Positions 47,711 through 59,460 of a stretch of 64,000 nucleotides of DNA are shown here, piece by piece. How positions within the stretch are numbered: position 1 is the stretch's first letter; each line of letters begins with the position of its first letter. A program made the position numbers and the translations under genes. Location of the stretch: positions 1 to 64,000 of the forward strand of contig QZLH01000259.1 of assembly GCA_003833135.1 (NCBI GenBank), read 5' to 3'. The notes under the pieces were generated by a model, which ran no database searches, was not told where the DNA came from, and saw only the letters and a program-made list of their open reading frames with translations. The stretch comes from Oehlia diaphana. Its lineage: Eukaryota > Glomeromycota > Glomeromycetes > Glomerales > Glomeraceae.

Positions 47711-48640
47711 TTGGGCTGATATAATTCTGTACGGCAATAAGAATTAACTAATGTTTACATATTAATATTCAAACCTATACAATGTGATAAAGCCGTTTCA
47801 TATTTTTATTTCATTTTAAATGTTGTTTCCTTGTACTAATGTCATTAAATTGAAATGTAATAAATTTGTTAAGAATGTAACTGATTTATCGTTTGAGTTA
47901 ATACTCGGTTAAAACTTAATTCTGGCCGGCATTAAAATTTGACGGAATTAATGCATTACGCAAAATTTAAATAATTCCGGCCAGAATCTGTTACAATATT
48001 ATTGACGATCGTCGTGATCGTGACATCCTTTAACAGAATAAATTAACTGATTAGTAGAAAATATTATATCTTAATTCTTAACCGCTTGACCATCTTAAAC
48101 GGTCCAAATTATACTTAAACGTCAATATTTTATTAATGCATATAGACAATTTGTTGTTAGCAATGATCTCAATTTATTTACTTAAAATCCAACACACTTT
48201 GAATAAACCGTCAGATAACATTTAATTCTTCTTACATTTCTTGTCACTAAAGCCTTTCTTATGTGCCTTATCTAAAAAACGCACCTGTTACCTATTTTCC
48301 AATAATTTATACTGATATGCCAAACGCTAATTCATCTTAATTGACGAGAGTAATAAAAAGGTTAAAAAGTTAATAATTTATTGAAATTAGATGAAGAATA
48401 TTTAATGCAAAAAAATATATACATATAAGTGAAAATGAAAAATATGTACGGTAAATATCAAAAAATAAAACTAATGCACGTATGTAATATGCTAACTAAA
48501 ATCTAACCTAAATAAATCTACTGTAGTTTGTTGTACTATGATATATATTGTAAATATAAGATGGTATAACAAAAAAAAAATATTTTGCAAATACGATAAA
48601 TGACATTTTTATGATTCTACTTAATACGTGTAAATCCCAT
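47711..48640. other. gene-free spacer downstream of the polymerase gene
   Basis: AT-rich. AATTCTGGCCGGCATTAAAA at about 47920 and AATTCCGGCCAGAATCTG at 47971 form a loose inverted pair that may be a small element. No gene is supported. The 3' end of the RdRP transcript should lie near 48550-48640. Confidence 0.5.
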
Positions 48641-49818
48641 CTATCCAATATAATTTTCCAAAGATGAAACATCTAAATCTCTGATCAAATTCGACATCAT
48701 TTCCAGGTGTTTGTCCATACGGATTTCTAATAACACATCTGCTACAACCCATGGAAAACTCAACAGACAAGTCTTGCCTCCTCGATCAGGATGTTCTTCC
48801 TGATTATAAGTTACGTGATACCACGCGCAAGCTTTTGCTTTGGATTCATCGTTTATTGGAATCGGTATATATAAACTAAAAGGTGTGGTATCATCCGGAT
48901 CATTATCATCATTGGTATCCTGAGTCAATCCAATTAAGAATCTTTTTCGATAATTATGAATGATATGCGATATTGTGCCGGCAATCGCTTCCCGTATGTC
49001 TTGGTTTTTTCTGCCATCTGTCCGTTTGTATCCCAACAATTGTGCGGTTAAAATCTCCGCTTCCGTCTTAACTCTGTACTTTTTCATAAGATTACGAATT
49101 TCACCATTATAATTATCCCGAAAAACGAGGGCCTCATCAATATAATCTTCAAATCCGTCAAACATAAAATCTTCATTTAGAGCAATGTCTTCTGCGTTAT
49201 ATCTTAATAAAGGGTCACTATTCGGATTATCTATTTTGATGTTACGATATAATCGTCCAAGTATTTTTCCGGATAGATATGATTCTTTGAATTTATGCTC
49301 CATAAAATCAGGATATTTACTGATGGAGGGTAGACGATCGTCTACTGGAACTCCCGTTTTATTGAAGTCGACTGCTTTTGAATGCTAAATAATTAAAACA
49401 TTAGTATTTAATTAAAAGTTACTCGAAAATATTATTAACTACATACCAGTTCGGCTAGTTTAATACATTCTTCAGATCTAACACCGTCTATACTATGATC
49501 CGCAAAAGCTAAATGAAGATTTCCGATTTGACCAAGACGATCATTCAACATGAAATCTTTAAAAAAACCGCAAACGTCGGATATTTCGACTGATCTATCT
49601 TCTATGATTTTTCTATCCGGAGGATCGTAATTCATTGGGTCTTCATTCGAGTTGATGAGAATTCGTTCGTCAAAACAAACGAAAAATTCGTCCCCATCTT
49701 ATTTATGTAAAATAAATTAATGATTGTAACCAGATTATGAAATAATAATAATTAATTATTACCTAAATCGCCTCCGGACTATAATGTTAAAAAATATAAG
49801 ATGCATAAATTAGCTAAA

Positions 49819-49857
<39 letters not shown>

Positions 49858-49861
49858 TAAA

Positions 49862-49895
<34 letters not shown>

Positions 49896-52820
49896 ATATC
49901 ATTGCATACCAGAAGATTTGGCAAAGGTCTATCTCCTTTTTGACTGAATACCACGCAGTTTCTTAAATGGGATAATTCTGGGATGTCTACTGCTTGAACT
50001 TTCCTGATATCACCAGGGTGCAAACACGGGTTCCTGGTAATCACTATTAAAGAATATATAATATTAAATAAATCAAGATATTTTACATATAATTTGTAAT
50101 GTGTGAAAAACTTACTAGCTTGACCCGTCCAAACTTTGTGCTCTCTTTGAACTTTATTGTTCGCCGAATCAAATGTTTGATGTTCGGAAACGATGGTAGA
50201 AGTTTGAATGAAAATTTCACCCTCTTCCAAAATTCCACTTTCATCAATAACACCTAGTAATAAAAATGACTTGGGCATTAAAATACGCGCTTTGTATCTT
50301 AGAGATTTCAACGCAAAAACTCGTTTGCACTCCAAGAGTGCCTTTAGGAACGGATCAACGGTTCCTCTCATCATTCCCTAAAATTACACACATTTTTTTT
50401 TTTTAAAAAAAAATCACCTAATTGAGTCTATAGTATGATAAAATATATTCAATACGAACCGCGTCAATCATACTAAGAATTGTACGCATAACATGGGAAC
50501 ACTCTCTTGTACCAATATTACGCTTTACAATTTCGCGCGCTTTTTCCTCATTAGTCATCATCGAGTCTATATCTGCGCGCATTTCGTTTTGGAGAGTAAT
50601 AAACACATCATCTTGTACTCCAAGCGCCGACAGTAATAATATAATCTGTCGGTTTAAATGACCAGGCAACGGATTTTTAACCGTTTTAACAATTTCCAAA
50701 ATGGAAGAAAGTGCGATAAATTTTTTTTGACTGGGGCGTATGCATAGGACGTCACCTTCAAGACTTGGATCAACTGCAACTACTCCCTAAAATAAATTTA
50801 TAATAAGGTTAAATTAATTTAGGAATAATATTTTAACACATTATAATCCATACCTTACATCCACCAAACCGAAATTGGAACACTGAAGGGATTTCCTTGT
50901 CTTTTGGCTTTTTTCCCCAATACCTTTTCGCTGCACGTTTTGCTAGACTCTCCGATATTTTTCCACAACCATCACTAAAAAATGATTGAAATGGTTATTA
51001 TTTCTTAAATTCAAATGATGACCAAAATGGTTCTCTCATACCCTCATACCTAAAGTTATGATCATTCCTTGTGATATCCGGAATAACCACTATTTGATCT
51101 TGATTTAAAATCAACGTTCCAACAGTGCTTGTAAAACATTGGCCCATTCGAGCTGCATATAATGAAGGAGCCTGAATGCCGCTAATTAAAATAAATCACT
51201 TAAATTAATACCATTATACGATAATTTTTATAATAAAAGATTAAAATTTATAACCTACCTAAAATCTCCCATGTAAGCACGAATAAAATTTGCGTTGAAT
51301 TCTCCATCAGAAGCAACAAACCAACATGAAGCTTCTTTTAGCTGTGACGACGAAAATGCTAGAAATTCATAATGTCGTCCAGCTAAACAAATTCCGGTAT
51401 TTAGTATAGTAACTATTCTCCTTATTATATCGATACTTTCATATTTATTGACATATAGCCTATCAAGATTCTCATCTCTAAACGAAACACGTAAGAAACG
51501 ATCTATTTTATCTTCATATAAGCGTAATATTCTATTTGATGACTCAAAATTAGGTCCATCGAAATACATTTTAGTTGGAGTAATGGTTGCGTGGTTTACC
51601 CATACGCAACGAGAATTATTTGCTGAAGGATCTGAAGGGCGCCAAACGTTAAATTTATCACAAAAATTTTTTAGCGCAGTTTTAAAAATTGATACCGGAC
51701 GTTCTTGATATCTTTTATCGAAAGGATCCCAATATTTCGTTGATATTTGATTTAGTGCATGCCACGTCACCATTTCTTGGTTTTCATAGTAAACTAGGTC
51801 AGCTAATTGTTCACCCAATTCTTCTTCGATTTCATAGAATGTCAATTTTCCATAAGACACTAAACTTTCTAATAAAAAACAAATTTTAAAAGGCAATATT
51901 TGACATATTTCATCAAAATAATGTCTTGAATAATTTAATTCAATACATTTGACCACGCATTGAGGTATAGGACGTGGAACACCTCTTATTACAAAATTAT
52001 TTAGCACATCATGCAATTGATCAAGATTATCACTAAAGGTTAACCTATATACTAAACATCTACCAAAAATGTTAACATTTCCGGTCCAATCAAAAGTTCT
52101 GATCCAAAAATCTTGTTCTTCCTGATACCACGAAGTAATACCCATTTTTTCTGCTTTAACAAACTCGCCAGCTTTGCAATAAAGGTACGGTGGTAGCTTT
52201 AGACTGATATAAAGGGAATTTGTACCATCTTTCTGGTTTTTTGTATCAAGAAAAATTCCACGCGAGTTTCCAGCCAAACTGCGAAAAGAAATCTTGACAC
52301 GTCGTTCTTCTGAAGATTCGCCCGGTAAATTGAACCCTTCTAGTATTAAAGCTTCGTCAGCCTTTGAAAAATATATCGTAGGTGTTTCATAATAATTTGG
52401 ATATATCCATTCTGTTAAGAACGTAAATTGTTCTGGAAAACCGCCATTATTTCTTCTTTCACGCATATGCGTTATAGATAATTGCTCACCCCAGTTTCCA
52501 ATTTCAATATTTGATAAAAGAAATTTAGCTATCTCATACGCATTATTAGATTTCTCTCGTCCTTTCTTATTCTCTCTAAAGGGAAGTATACATAAAGATG
52601 TTCCCCTGCAATCCGGAGGATGAAAAACTGCATATGAGATGCAAATTTTTGCATCATCTTCTTCCACAAATTCTGCAAAACCAAAAATAGAATTCTGATT
52701 TCTCATATTTCTTGGCCTTTTCAAGTCAACTTTAATAACAGGTCCATATTGTGACAAAGCTTCAACTACATCGCTTGGTATAGCATCATTTGGAATATTT
52801 TTAATAAATATTTTTGACAT
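48641..52820 (-). CDS. RNA-dependent RNA polymerase (eukaryotic silencing type) with N-terminal RRM
   Basis: Nine exons on the minus strand give an estimated 1180 residues. Approximate exons: 52820-51259, 51186-51056, 50975-50853, 50787-50461, 50374-50117, 50044-49910, 49778-49763, 49703-49447 and 49386-48641. Residues 3-75 (KIFIKNIPNDAIPSDVVEAL) form an RRM. Then come the polymerase core landmarks QAPSLYAARMGQCFTST, SDGCGKISESLAKRAAKRYW, VFQFRFGGCKG, ITRNPCLHPGDIRKVQAVD, LRNCVVFSQKGDRPLPN, the catalytic SGGDLDGDEFF with three metal-binding Asp, and ADHSIDGVRSEECIKLAELH then SKAVDFNKTGVP. These define the QDE-1/RDR family, which copies single-stranded RNA into dsRNA for Dicer. No stop or frameshift was found. 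It is divergent to a dsRBD gene 1.4 kb away. The C-terminus stops at a clear TAA/TGA-bounded frame at 48641. Confidence 0.93.
49763..49778 (-). other. 16-nt micro-exon encoding part of the polymerase active site
   Basis: The minus strand reads TTAACATTATAG, then the 16 nt TCCGGAGGCGATTTAG, then GTAATAATT. Spliced, it supplies SGGDL and the first base of the next Asp. The next exon (after AAATAAG at about 49704) starts ATGGGGACGAA and completes DGDE. Joining PLPNLL to SGGDLDGDEFF restores the family pattern exactly, and no longer exon fits. The intron therefore cuts the DLDGD metal-binding motif. Confidence 0.8.
49817..49897. repeat. alternating T-run/A-run tract in an RdRP intron
   Basis: Two cycles of about 15 T then about 24 A lie in the 131-nt intron before the micro-exon. 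T-runs and A-runs are self-complementary and could form a hairpin in the transcript. The lengths may be unreliable because homopolymers are hard to sequence. Confidence 0.8.
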
Positions 52821-54255
52821 TATGTTGAAAGAATTATATATATTAATTATGATATATTGCGGTGATATTCTTTCGTTATAGTTTCTTTTCTTTTTCTTCT
52901 TTTCTTTTTTGTAAGGATTTCTTGATATTGATTCTTGTGACGAAAGGTAAGTTGGGAAAGTTTTTTTTTCAATTTTTCAAAATGTTTAGGAATGAATTCT
53001 CTTTTATTACTTTGTTTATGGAGTAAAAACTCCGACTTAGAAAAAAGGATCTACATGAGTAAATTGAATTTACACCGGACATCAAAAGTAAATCATCTTT
53101 ATAATGAAATATTTCCAAATATGTCTACCTACCTCACTTTGTACTACTCAGGTGACTTCACGCCTTCACGATCATACTTTTACTGATTTCTCCACTCATA
53201 TGTATTACTTATCCAAACTTTTATTAACTAGACATTGAGTTCTATAATTAATAAGTATAATTCGTGTATAAATGGCAGTGGTGGCAGTGGATAACCGATA
53301 CTTTATATACCCGACGCGTGTTGCAAACATTACAATGTGGCTAATCATCAATATTTTAGTGTGTGTAAGTAGAGTATGGATCCGTTATCCGTTTGAATAA
53401 ATTATTCTTTGAAAAAATTTAATTAATGGTTTAAACCAAAAATTTTATATATTCTCGCTATAACATACGACCCAAACTTTGTCATCTGGCTTAGTGACTT
53501 AGTGACTATCCGCTAAACCATTTTTAATCTGCAGATCTGATTTTTAATGATCACTGATCCAAATTTATTAATATCCAGTCAATCTCAGTCAAAAGAACGG
53601 ATCCAAACTCTGTGAAATTATTATCACACATTGCTTATTTGCTTATAATTCTGGCCAAAAAGGTCAAACCCCACTCTTTTTCTTTTTACCCTTTTTACTC
53701 ATTTCACCATATTTGAGTTTAACACGTGATAATTAACCAATCAATGATGAACATATAATGGAGTAACAAATATAATGGAGTAACGTAACCTAGTAACTAT
53801 TTAGGTTTTCTCATTACCTTTAGACCTGATGATATGCATTACGATAACGATGTACTGAACGCCTTGATTGTTCAAATAAAATCTAATCTGTACAGTAAGA
53901 ATGATAGAATATTCGAATTTTAGAATATTTAAAATACATCGATTAAGCCGGAACTTGACAATTTTTTGACAAATTATGATAATAATAATAATAACAATTC
54001 GTCAGTTGTCAGTTGTCATATTTAGTCGGCCCGGTGATCATACCACATAAGGGTTACGTAAACAAATAAGCCACAGTTTTAAGTTAAAAATAAATAGGGG
54101 AGAAATTTTTTTGTTTTTTTTTTTTTTTTTTTTTTAGGGTTCTTCCTCCCTTCTTTCACTCAAAAAAAAAATAAAAATAATAATAATAAAATATTATTCT
54201 GTGTTAATAGTCCTCTTGCACAACAATACTTTTGTTCTAATTATATATAATTAAA
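52821..54255. other. shared upstream region of the RdRP and dsRBD genes
   Basis: 1.4 kb between two divergent start codons. It holds T/C-rich sequence just upstream of the RdRP (52870-52915), a CACGTGAT at about 53724, AATAATAATAATAACAATT at 53980 and a T-run of about 22 before the dsRBD gene (54113-54136). The open frame at 52992-53186 has no support. It could contain a shared promoter, but no TATA box is convincing. Confidence 0.45.
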
Positions 54256-56343
54256 ATGTATAGTTTACCACGTATTCCTCACTCCGTGAACTATATTAAA
54301 AACAACAGTTTTTCTAATTTACCAACAAAGATAAATAATGATGTTTTTAACTTTATAGATAGTAATCGTTCATCCATATTGACGAAAAACAAGGTCGCTA
54401 ATATTGGTAGCAGTGGACCTTCTAATTTATCAGTAAATAATACTTTTGATATTAACCGTAATAATAATGGTAATACTTCTAATTTACCGACAAAAAACAA
54501 TGTTTTCCAACCGGTTAATAATAGCAACAACGGTAGTGGTGGTGGCTCCTCTAATATGCCAGTAAATAATAACGATTATAAGCCCACTAGTCATGTTAAT
54601 AGTAGTAGCTCTCCTAATATTCTTGAAGAAAAATCTTCTAATATACCAGCAACTAAAGTTCTTGAGGAAATGTATAAGACACTGGAATTGGAAATTCCTC
54701 CAGTGTTTACGTTTCGTCAGGAAGTTTTTACACAAAATTTTTATTGCAGTGCTGGTTTTATGAATAAATGGTATGATACAAAAGAAGCATTTCCGAATCA
54801 AGAAATAGCAAGAGAAGCTGCGGCTCAAAGCCTATTGAAGATAATTATGGCTTCGAAAGAATATGAAGATTATCTTCAAGAAAAGGAAAAACAGGGTACG
54901 AACCAACAAATTAATGTTGGGAGATTATCCAAATTTTTAAAAAATTTGCATATAAGTCCCGTCACGTCTAATACGCCTAATATGCCTAATACGCCTGACT
55001 CGCCTGACTCGCCTGATACTCCTGTTGCGCCCTTTGCACCTGTTATGCCTTTTACACCTGTTATGTCTGAAATAATGAAAAGAAAGAAAAAGAAAAATAA
55101 GGGTAGAAATTTTATTAATAATGGTAAATTTAGAAAAGGAAACAAGCAATCCTTTACCCCAAGGAATACGATTCAAAAATTATCCAGGAGTCAAAGGAAG
55201 AAGTTAAAGAGACAAATTAGGATGCAACAAAAAGTTATTGGAAAACAGGATGCAGTGCAATCTATATTTTGCCCTAATCCTGTTTCCAGACAGGAAAATA
55301 AACCTAAGAAGGTGAAGTTTGATGATAAGATACTTGTTCTTGGTCAAGACTTTATACCAAAACCAAATGGTTCAAAGAGTTTAAGAGGTATAATGAGTCA
55401 AAAAAATCAAAATTCATCTTACCAACATGATCAAATCTCTAATGAGCCCATAACCTACCAAATGTTGGTAAGGGAATTCTTGGAGAAGGATAAAATCTAC
55501 GTTACCCCAAGCAAGTTCTTGGATGATTTTTGCATCATCTCAAATATTTCGAAGCCAAATTATGATTTCTACAATGATGGTTATGGAAACTTCATTGCGG
55601 AAATTTTAGTTGGTGACGTTAAATATATAGGTGAACGAGTTTTTTGTTACGTAGAAGAAGCTCGGGAATGTGTAGCAGAGATAGCTTTTAATATATTATA
55701 TAACAAAAGTGATGGGAATATAAAAACGAAATTTAAAGACAGACTTTCGTTTGTATCTTCATTGGACATGCCGGTTATGCTTATGCCGGACATGCCTAGC
55801 GAAGCAGCTGCATCATTTGGTTTACCACAGCAAAGACATGAAAGTTACATTCCAACATACCCAAACTGCAACTCCTCTTGCATACAACAATTCGGAATGC
55901 CGCCACCTCCATTACCAACAACTTATTGCAATATTCCGATGGAACCTTCTCGACCGATGTCTAACACGTCTGAAAATCCATCAACTTTTGATTCAAGTCC
56001 TTTGACGGCGCCACTTTCTGTTTCAAATCTTGATAATGTTCAAAAAACACGTCAAGAAATTCCTACACAACAGATTCAGGTAGAACCTAAACATTCGACT
56101 ACCGTACCTCGACAACAAAATGATTCAATAACACCTTACGTTTTGCACAAACTTGCTAAAGAAAGAGGTTGGGGCGTCATTGATTATCAGTACAGTAAAA
56201 CCCTTAAAGGGTATAAATGTACTTGCTATATTAGAAAATTAAAATTTACTTCAAATCCTTGTATTGACAAGGATACTGCCAAGAATCAAGCAGCTAAAAT
56301 TGCCTTATTAGCATTGCCGGAATATAGCGATTGTGAAATCTAG
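54256..56343 (+). CDS. protein with three double-stranded-RNA-binding-like domains
   Basis: One uninterrupted frame of 695 residues. Residues 1-130 are Asn/Ser-rich low complexity with repeats of SNLPTKNN/SNMPVNNN. dsRBD-like 1, about 133-205: VLEEMYKTLELEIPPVFTF, then YCSAGFMNKWYDT and AREAAAQSLLKIIM, the last being the typical second helix. Residues 235-275 form a Pro/Asp/Thr repeat (NTPNMPNTPDSPD), followed by a lysine-rich stretch (RSQRKKLKRQIRMQQK) likely for nuclear or RNA binding. dsRBD-like 2, about 399-485: TYQMLVREFLEK, then FIAEILVGDVKYIGER and ARECVAEIAFNILY. dsRBD-like 3, about 625-690: ITPYVLHKLAKERGWG, YKCTCYIRKLKFTS and AKNQAAKIALLAL. Domain 3 is the clearest. It would bind dsRNA, and it is divergent to an RdRP gene, suggesting an RNA-silencing partner (inference). 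It is not a known Dicer or Argonaute. Confidence 0.82.
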   Translation: MYSLPRIPHSVNYIKNNSFSNLPTKINNDVFNFIDSNRSSILTKNKVANIGSSGPSNLSVNNTFDINRNNNGNTSNLPTKNNVFQPVNNSNNGSGGGSSNMPVNNNDYKPTSHVNSSSSPNILEEKSSNIPATKVLEEMYKTLELEIPPVFTFRQEVFTQNFYCSAGFMNKWYDTKEAFPNQEIAREAAAQSLLKIIMASKEYEDYLQEKEKQGTNQQINVGRLSKFLKNLHISPVTSNTPNMPNTPDSPDSPDTPVAPFAPVMPFTPVMSEIMKRKKKKNKGRNFINNGKFRKGNKQSFTPRNTIQKLSRSQRKKLKRQIRMQQKVIGKQDAVQSIFCPNPVSRQENKPKKVKFDDKILVLGQDFIPKPNGSKSLRGIMSQKNQNSSYQHDQISNEPITYQMLVREFLEKDKIYVTPSKFLDDFCIISNISKPNYDFYNDGYGNFIAEILVGDVKYIGERVFCYVEEARECVAEIAFNILYNKSDGNIKTKFKDRLSFVSSLDMPVMLMPDMPSEAAASFGLPQQRHESYIPTYPNCNSSCIQQFGMPPPPLPTTYCNIPMEPSRPMSNTSENPSTFDSSPLTAPLSVSNLDNVQKTRQEIPTQQIQVEPKHSTTVPRQQNDSITPYVLHKLAKERGWGVIDYQYSKTLKGYKCTCYIRKLKFTSNPCIDKDTAKNQAAKIALLALPEYSDCEI

Positions 56344-57636
56344 ATCCGTGTCTAGGTAAATTAAAATTATTTATCATAATATTTATTCCAAATTAATGTA
56401 TTTACTTTACTAATTAGTTTTTTTTTAAAGATATGAAATATACGAAATATTTTTGTTTGTTCGGTTATTTGGTTTGTTATAATTAGTGATCATGGTCTAC
56501 GTTTAGATTATTATTGCCACAATTTCGACATCTTATTAATTTTTTTCTTTTTCGTTTCTTTTTCTTTCGAACATATATGTAAATATGTTTATGGTGATGA
56601 CGGATCGAAATTGTATAATTTCGTTTTTCGTTCTCACCGTCGTTTGTATATAACGAATTTTTTATTTTATTTTATTTTATTTTTTTTCTTAAAAAAAAAA
56701 ATGTGTATATATATTAATTTTTCTCTTTCAAATGTGAAGCATTTTCTCTTCAATAGAGAAGATTTTATGTTTGGTGATAACGGAAGTGAAATGTATTTCT
56801 TTTTTATCTATATATATATGTTTCACATTTTTATTTCTTAAAATTAAAATAATACATATTATTTGGGATAGGGTAATTGTTTGGATTGTATGGTTAAAAA
56901 TTTATTATCACCTTTAGTTGTATATTTGAAAATTTTAATAACCATTGCAATCTTTATTAATGAATGTTTTAAAAAAATTTTATTCTCTATTAATTTTCAA
57001 AGAAGAATTAGAATATTTAACGTTAAAACTTGGCTAATAAATGATTTGGGTTTTTTTTAAATTTATTAAAATTAGATTTCTTAGAGGAATTTGGGGGATT
57101 CTGTAGTATATCTACATAAAATGTACATAATTTACAAAAAATAAAAATATAAAATCTCATTTTTTACGTGTAAAGAATTAATCACGTGATTTAATAAATT
57201 AAAATTTTTTTTTTTTTTTTTTTTTTGGAGGGGCGAAATAGTATTTTTTCAGCATTAATGTAAAGGAATCATTAATTGAAATTATCAACCGGAAGAATTT
57301 AATTTATATCGCTCGTTAATTTAGTGAAGTTAACGAAAAATTATTTTTAAGAAGCGTGTACGTTTCTAATTAATGATATTAAGTGTGCATTCATAAACGA
57401 AATTCTTCATAAATACAGTACTATAAATATTATGAATTCTTCATAAATTCATAAATTCTATGTATATTTATTCATAACACACATCAAAATTACAGAAAAA
57501 AATTACCAAGAAGTCACGTGCGGTCACGGAAAGCGAAAAAAACATTCCTACCCAACCGCAATTAAATACTATTTTATCTTATATATACTAATATCATAAT
57601 TATAACCTAATCCTAACTCTAAAACTTTTATAACCC
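56344..57636. other. intergenic region between dsRBD and Sel1 genes
   Basis: Convergent 3' region. 56344-56870 probably holds the 3' UTR of the dsRBD gene, with GTTTATGGTGATGACGGA and TGTTTGGTGATAACGGA as a repeated word. The 76-residue frame at 56611 is low complexity. A T-run at 57206-57227 and CACGTGA at 57183 and 57516 are the only other notable points. Confidence 0.5.
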
Positions 57637-59346
57637 TCAATACAAATAGTATGAAAGATCTTCAGAATCATGGTTGTTAAAATAAACGAAATAATCATCA
57701 TTTAAATTGAAAGTTTTATCAATCATTGAATTAACATTTAGATTATAATTATAAATATATTTATTATTATCCTTTCCTATTCCTTCTTTATAACAATAAT
57801 CTAAATTATTTTGAGCATCAAGATTTCCCGCTTCAGCAGATTTTGTATACCATTCAAGTGCTTTCTTTTCATTTAATTCAATTCCTATACCATATTGATA
57901 ACAAAAAGCTAAATTATTTTGAGCAAAAGAATTATTATTTTTAGCAGATAAAATATAATATTCAACAGCTTTCTTATTATTTATTGAAGTTCCTATACCA
58001 TATTGATAACAAATTCCTAAATTATTTTGAGCTTCAAAATTTCCTGATTCCGAAGATTTTAAATACCATTCAAATGCTTTCTTTTCATCTTTTAAAGCTC
58101 CTATTCCATATTGATAACAAGAAGCCAAATTATTTTGAGCATTAGAATTACCCTCTTTTGCAGATATAATAAATAATCTAAGTGCTTTTAATACATTCAT
58201 ATTCGTTCCTATACCATTTTTATAACAAAAAGCTAAATTATTTTGAGCATCAAAATTTCCAGCATCAGAAGATTTAGAATACCATTTAAATGCTTCCTTT
58301 TCATCTTTATCAATTCCTATACCATATTGATAACAACAAGCCAAATTATTTTGAGCAATAGGATTATTTCCTTCTTTTGCAGATTTTAAATACCATTCAA
58401 ACGCTTTCTTTTCATCTTTATCAATTCCTATACCATATTGATAATAAGAAGCTAAATTATTTTGAGCAAAAGAATTTCCTTCTTCAGCCCAATTTAAAAA
58501 CCATTCAAATGTTTTCATCTTTTCTTTTTTATCCATAATTATTCGTAAAGTATAAAAAATACTTAAAATTAATTTTGCTAAAATATTATTTTTTTTATTA
58601 ACTAAATTCTTATAATAATCAAAAATATTTTTTTTAATTTCATCAATATTTTTTAAACCAAATTTAACACATAATAAAAAGAAATATATATTATCATAAT
58701 AATAATAATTATTATTATTACCTAAAGAATTTTTTTTTTTTCTACATTCTTCAAAATCTTTTAAATGTTGTAAAGTTAAATTATAAATTAAATCATAATT
58801 TGAATCCAATTTTTTTATTGATAATGGTTTATTAATAATAAATTCTTTATAATAAAATAATGATAATAAATATTTTCCAATAATTACATTTTTTAATTGT
58901 AAAATGTAATCCTCAAAATTATTATCATCATCATTATCATCACCATCATCATCATCATATTCTTCTTCTTCTTCTTCTTCTTCTTCATTTTCTTCTCTTA
59001 TATTTAAATCTATCATTTTTAAAATTTCTTCATTTTTAATTGCCAATAAATATAAATTTAAACATTTATTATAATCTATAAAATAATAATCCATATAACC
59101 ACATTGATGAAATAATCCATTTAAACTTGAAAACCAAATATCATGATTTTTATGATTTTGTATTAATTTAATAATATCATTAATATCATTAAATCGTCTT
59201 AATTTATCATTAATTATTTTAAATGAATTAATTAAACATTCAGCTTGATTTTCTTTAAATTCATTGGTATTATAAATTATTGTATTAAATAATTTATTCA
59301 TAAATTCTTTTAAAAATATTTCATCTTTATTATCGTTTTTATTCAT
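57637..59346 (-). CDS. Sel1-like repeat protein
   Basis: A single 569-residue frame, start ATG at 59346. Residues 1-270 are Asn/Lys/Ile-rich with an acidic stretch (EENEEEEEEEEEYDDDDGDD) and no recognised domain. Residues about 275-530 hold seven 36-residue Sel1 (TPR-like) repeats with the pattern NAQNNLAxCYQYGIG followed by DEKKAFEWYLKSAxxGN. Such solenoids act as scaffolds for protein complexes, as in ERAD (Sel1/Hrd3) and chitin synthase activation (Chs4/Skt5). Rhizophagus has hundreds, often fused to kinases; no kinase domain is present here. Repeat units are highly alike at the DNA level (108-nt period), which favours repeat-number variation. The exact biological role is unknown. Confidence 0.92.
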   Translation of the reverse strand: MNKNDNKDEIFLKEFMNKLFNTIIYNTNEFKENQAECLINSFKIINDKLRRFNDINDIIKLIQNHKNHDIWFSSLNGLFHQCGYMDYYFIDYNKCLNLYLLAIKNEEILKMIDLNIREENEEEEEEEEEYDDDDGDDNDDDNNFEDYILQLKNVIIGKYLLSLFYYKEFIINKPLSIKKLDSNYDLIYNLTLQHLKDFEECRKKKNSLGNNNNYYYYDNIYFFLLCVKFGLKNIDEIKKNIFDYYKNLVNKKNNILAKLILSIFYTLRIIMDKKEKMKTFEWFLNWAEEGNSFAQNNLASYYQYGIGIDKDEKKAFEWYLKSAKEGNNPIAQNNLACCYQYGIGIDKDEKEAFKWYSKSSDAGNFDAQNNLAFCYKNGIGTNMNVLKALRLFIISAKEGNSNAQNNLASCYQYGIGALKDEKKAFEWYLKSSESGNFEAQNNLGICYQYGIGTSINNKKAVEYYILSAKNNNSFAQNNLAFCYQYGIGIELNEKKALEWYTKSAEAGNLDAQNNLDYCYKEGIGKDNNKYIYNYNLNVNSMIDKTFNLNDDYFVYFNNHDSEDLSYYLY

Positions 59347-59460
59347 TGTTTTTTTTTTTAAAAAAAAAAATAAAAATAAAAATAAAAAATAAAAATAAAT
59401 AAAAAAAAATAAATAGATAAATAGATAAATAAATAAATAAATAAAAATTATTAAAAGGAT
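59347..59460. repeat. A-rich microsatellite upstream of the Sel1 gene
   Basis: T-run and A-run, then AAATAAAAAT units and a (AAAT)n/(GATAAATA)n array up to about 59455. No coding capacity. Confidence 0.85.

Noticed and set aside
54291..55176. Minus-strand frames opposite the dsRBD gene
   Set aside because: Shadows of the Asn/Pro/Thr-rich coding strand; no independent features.
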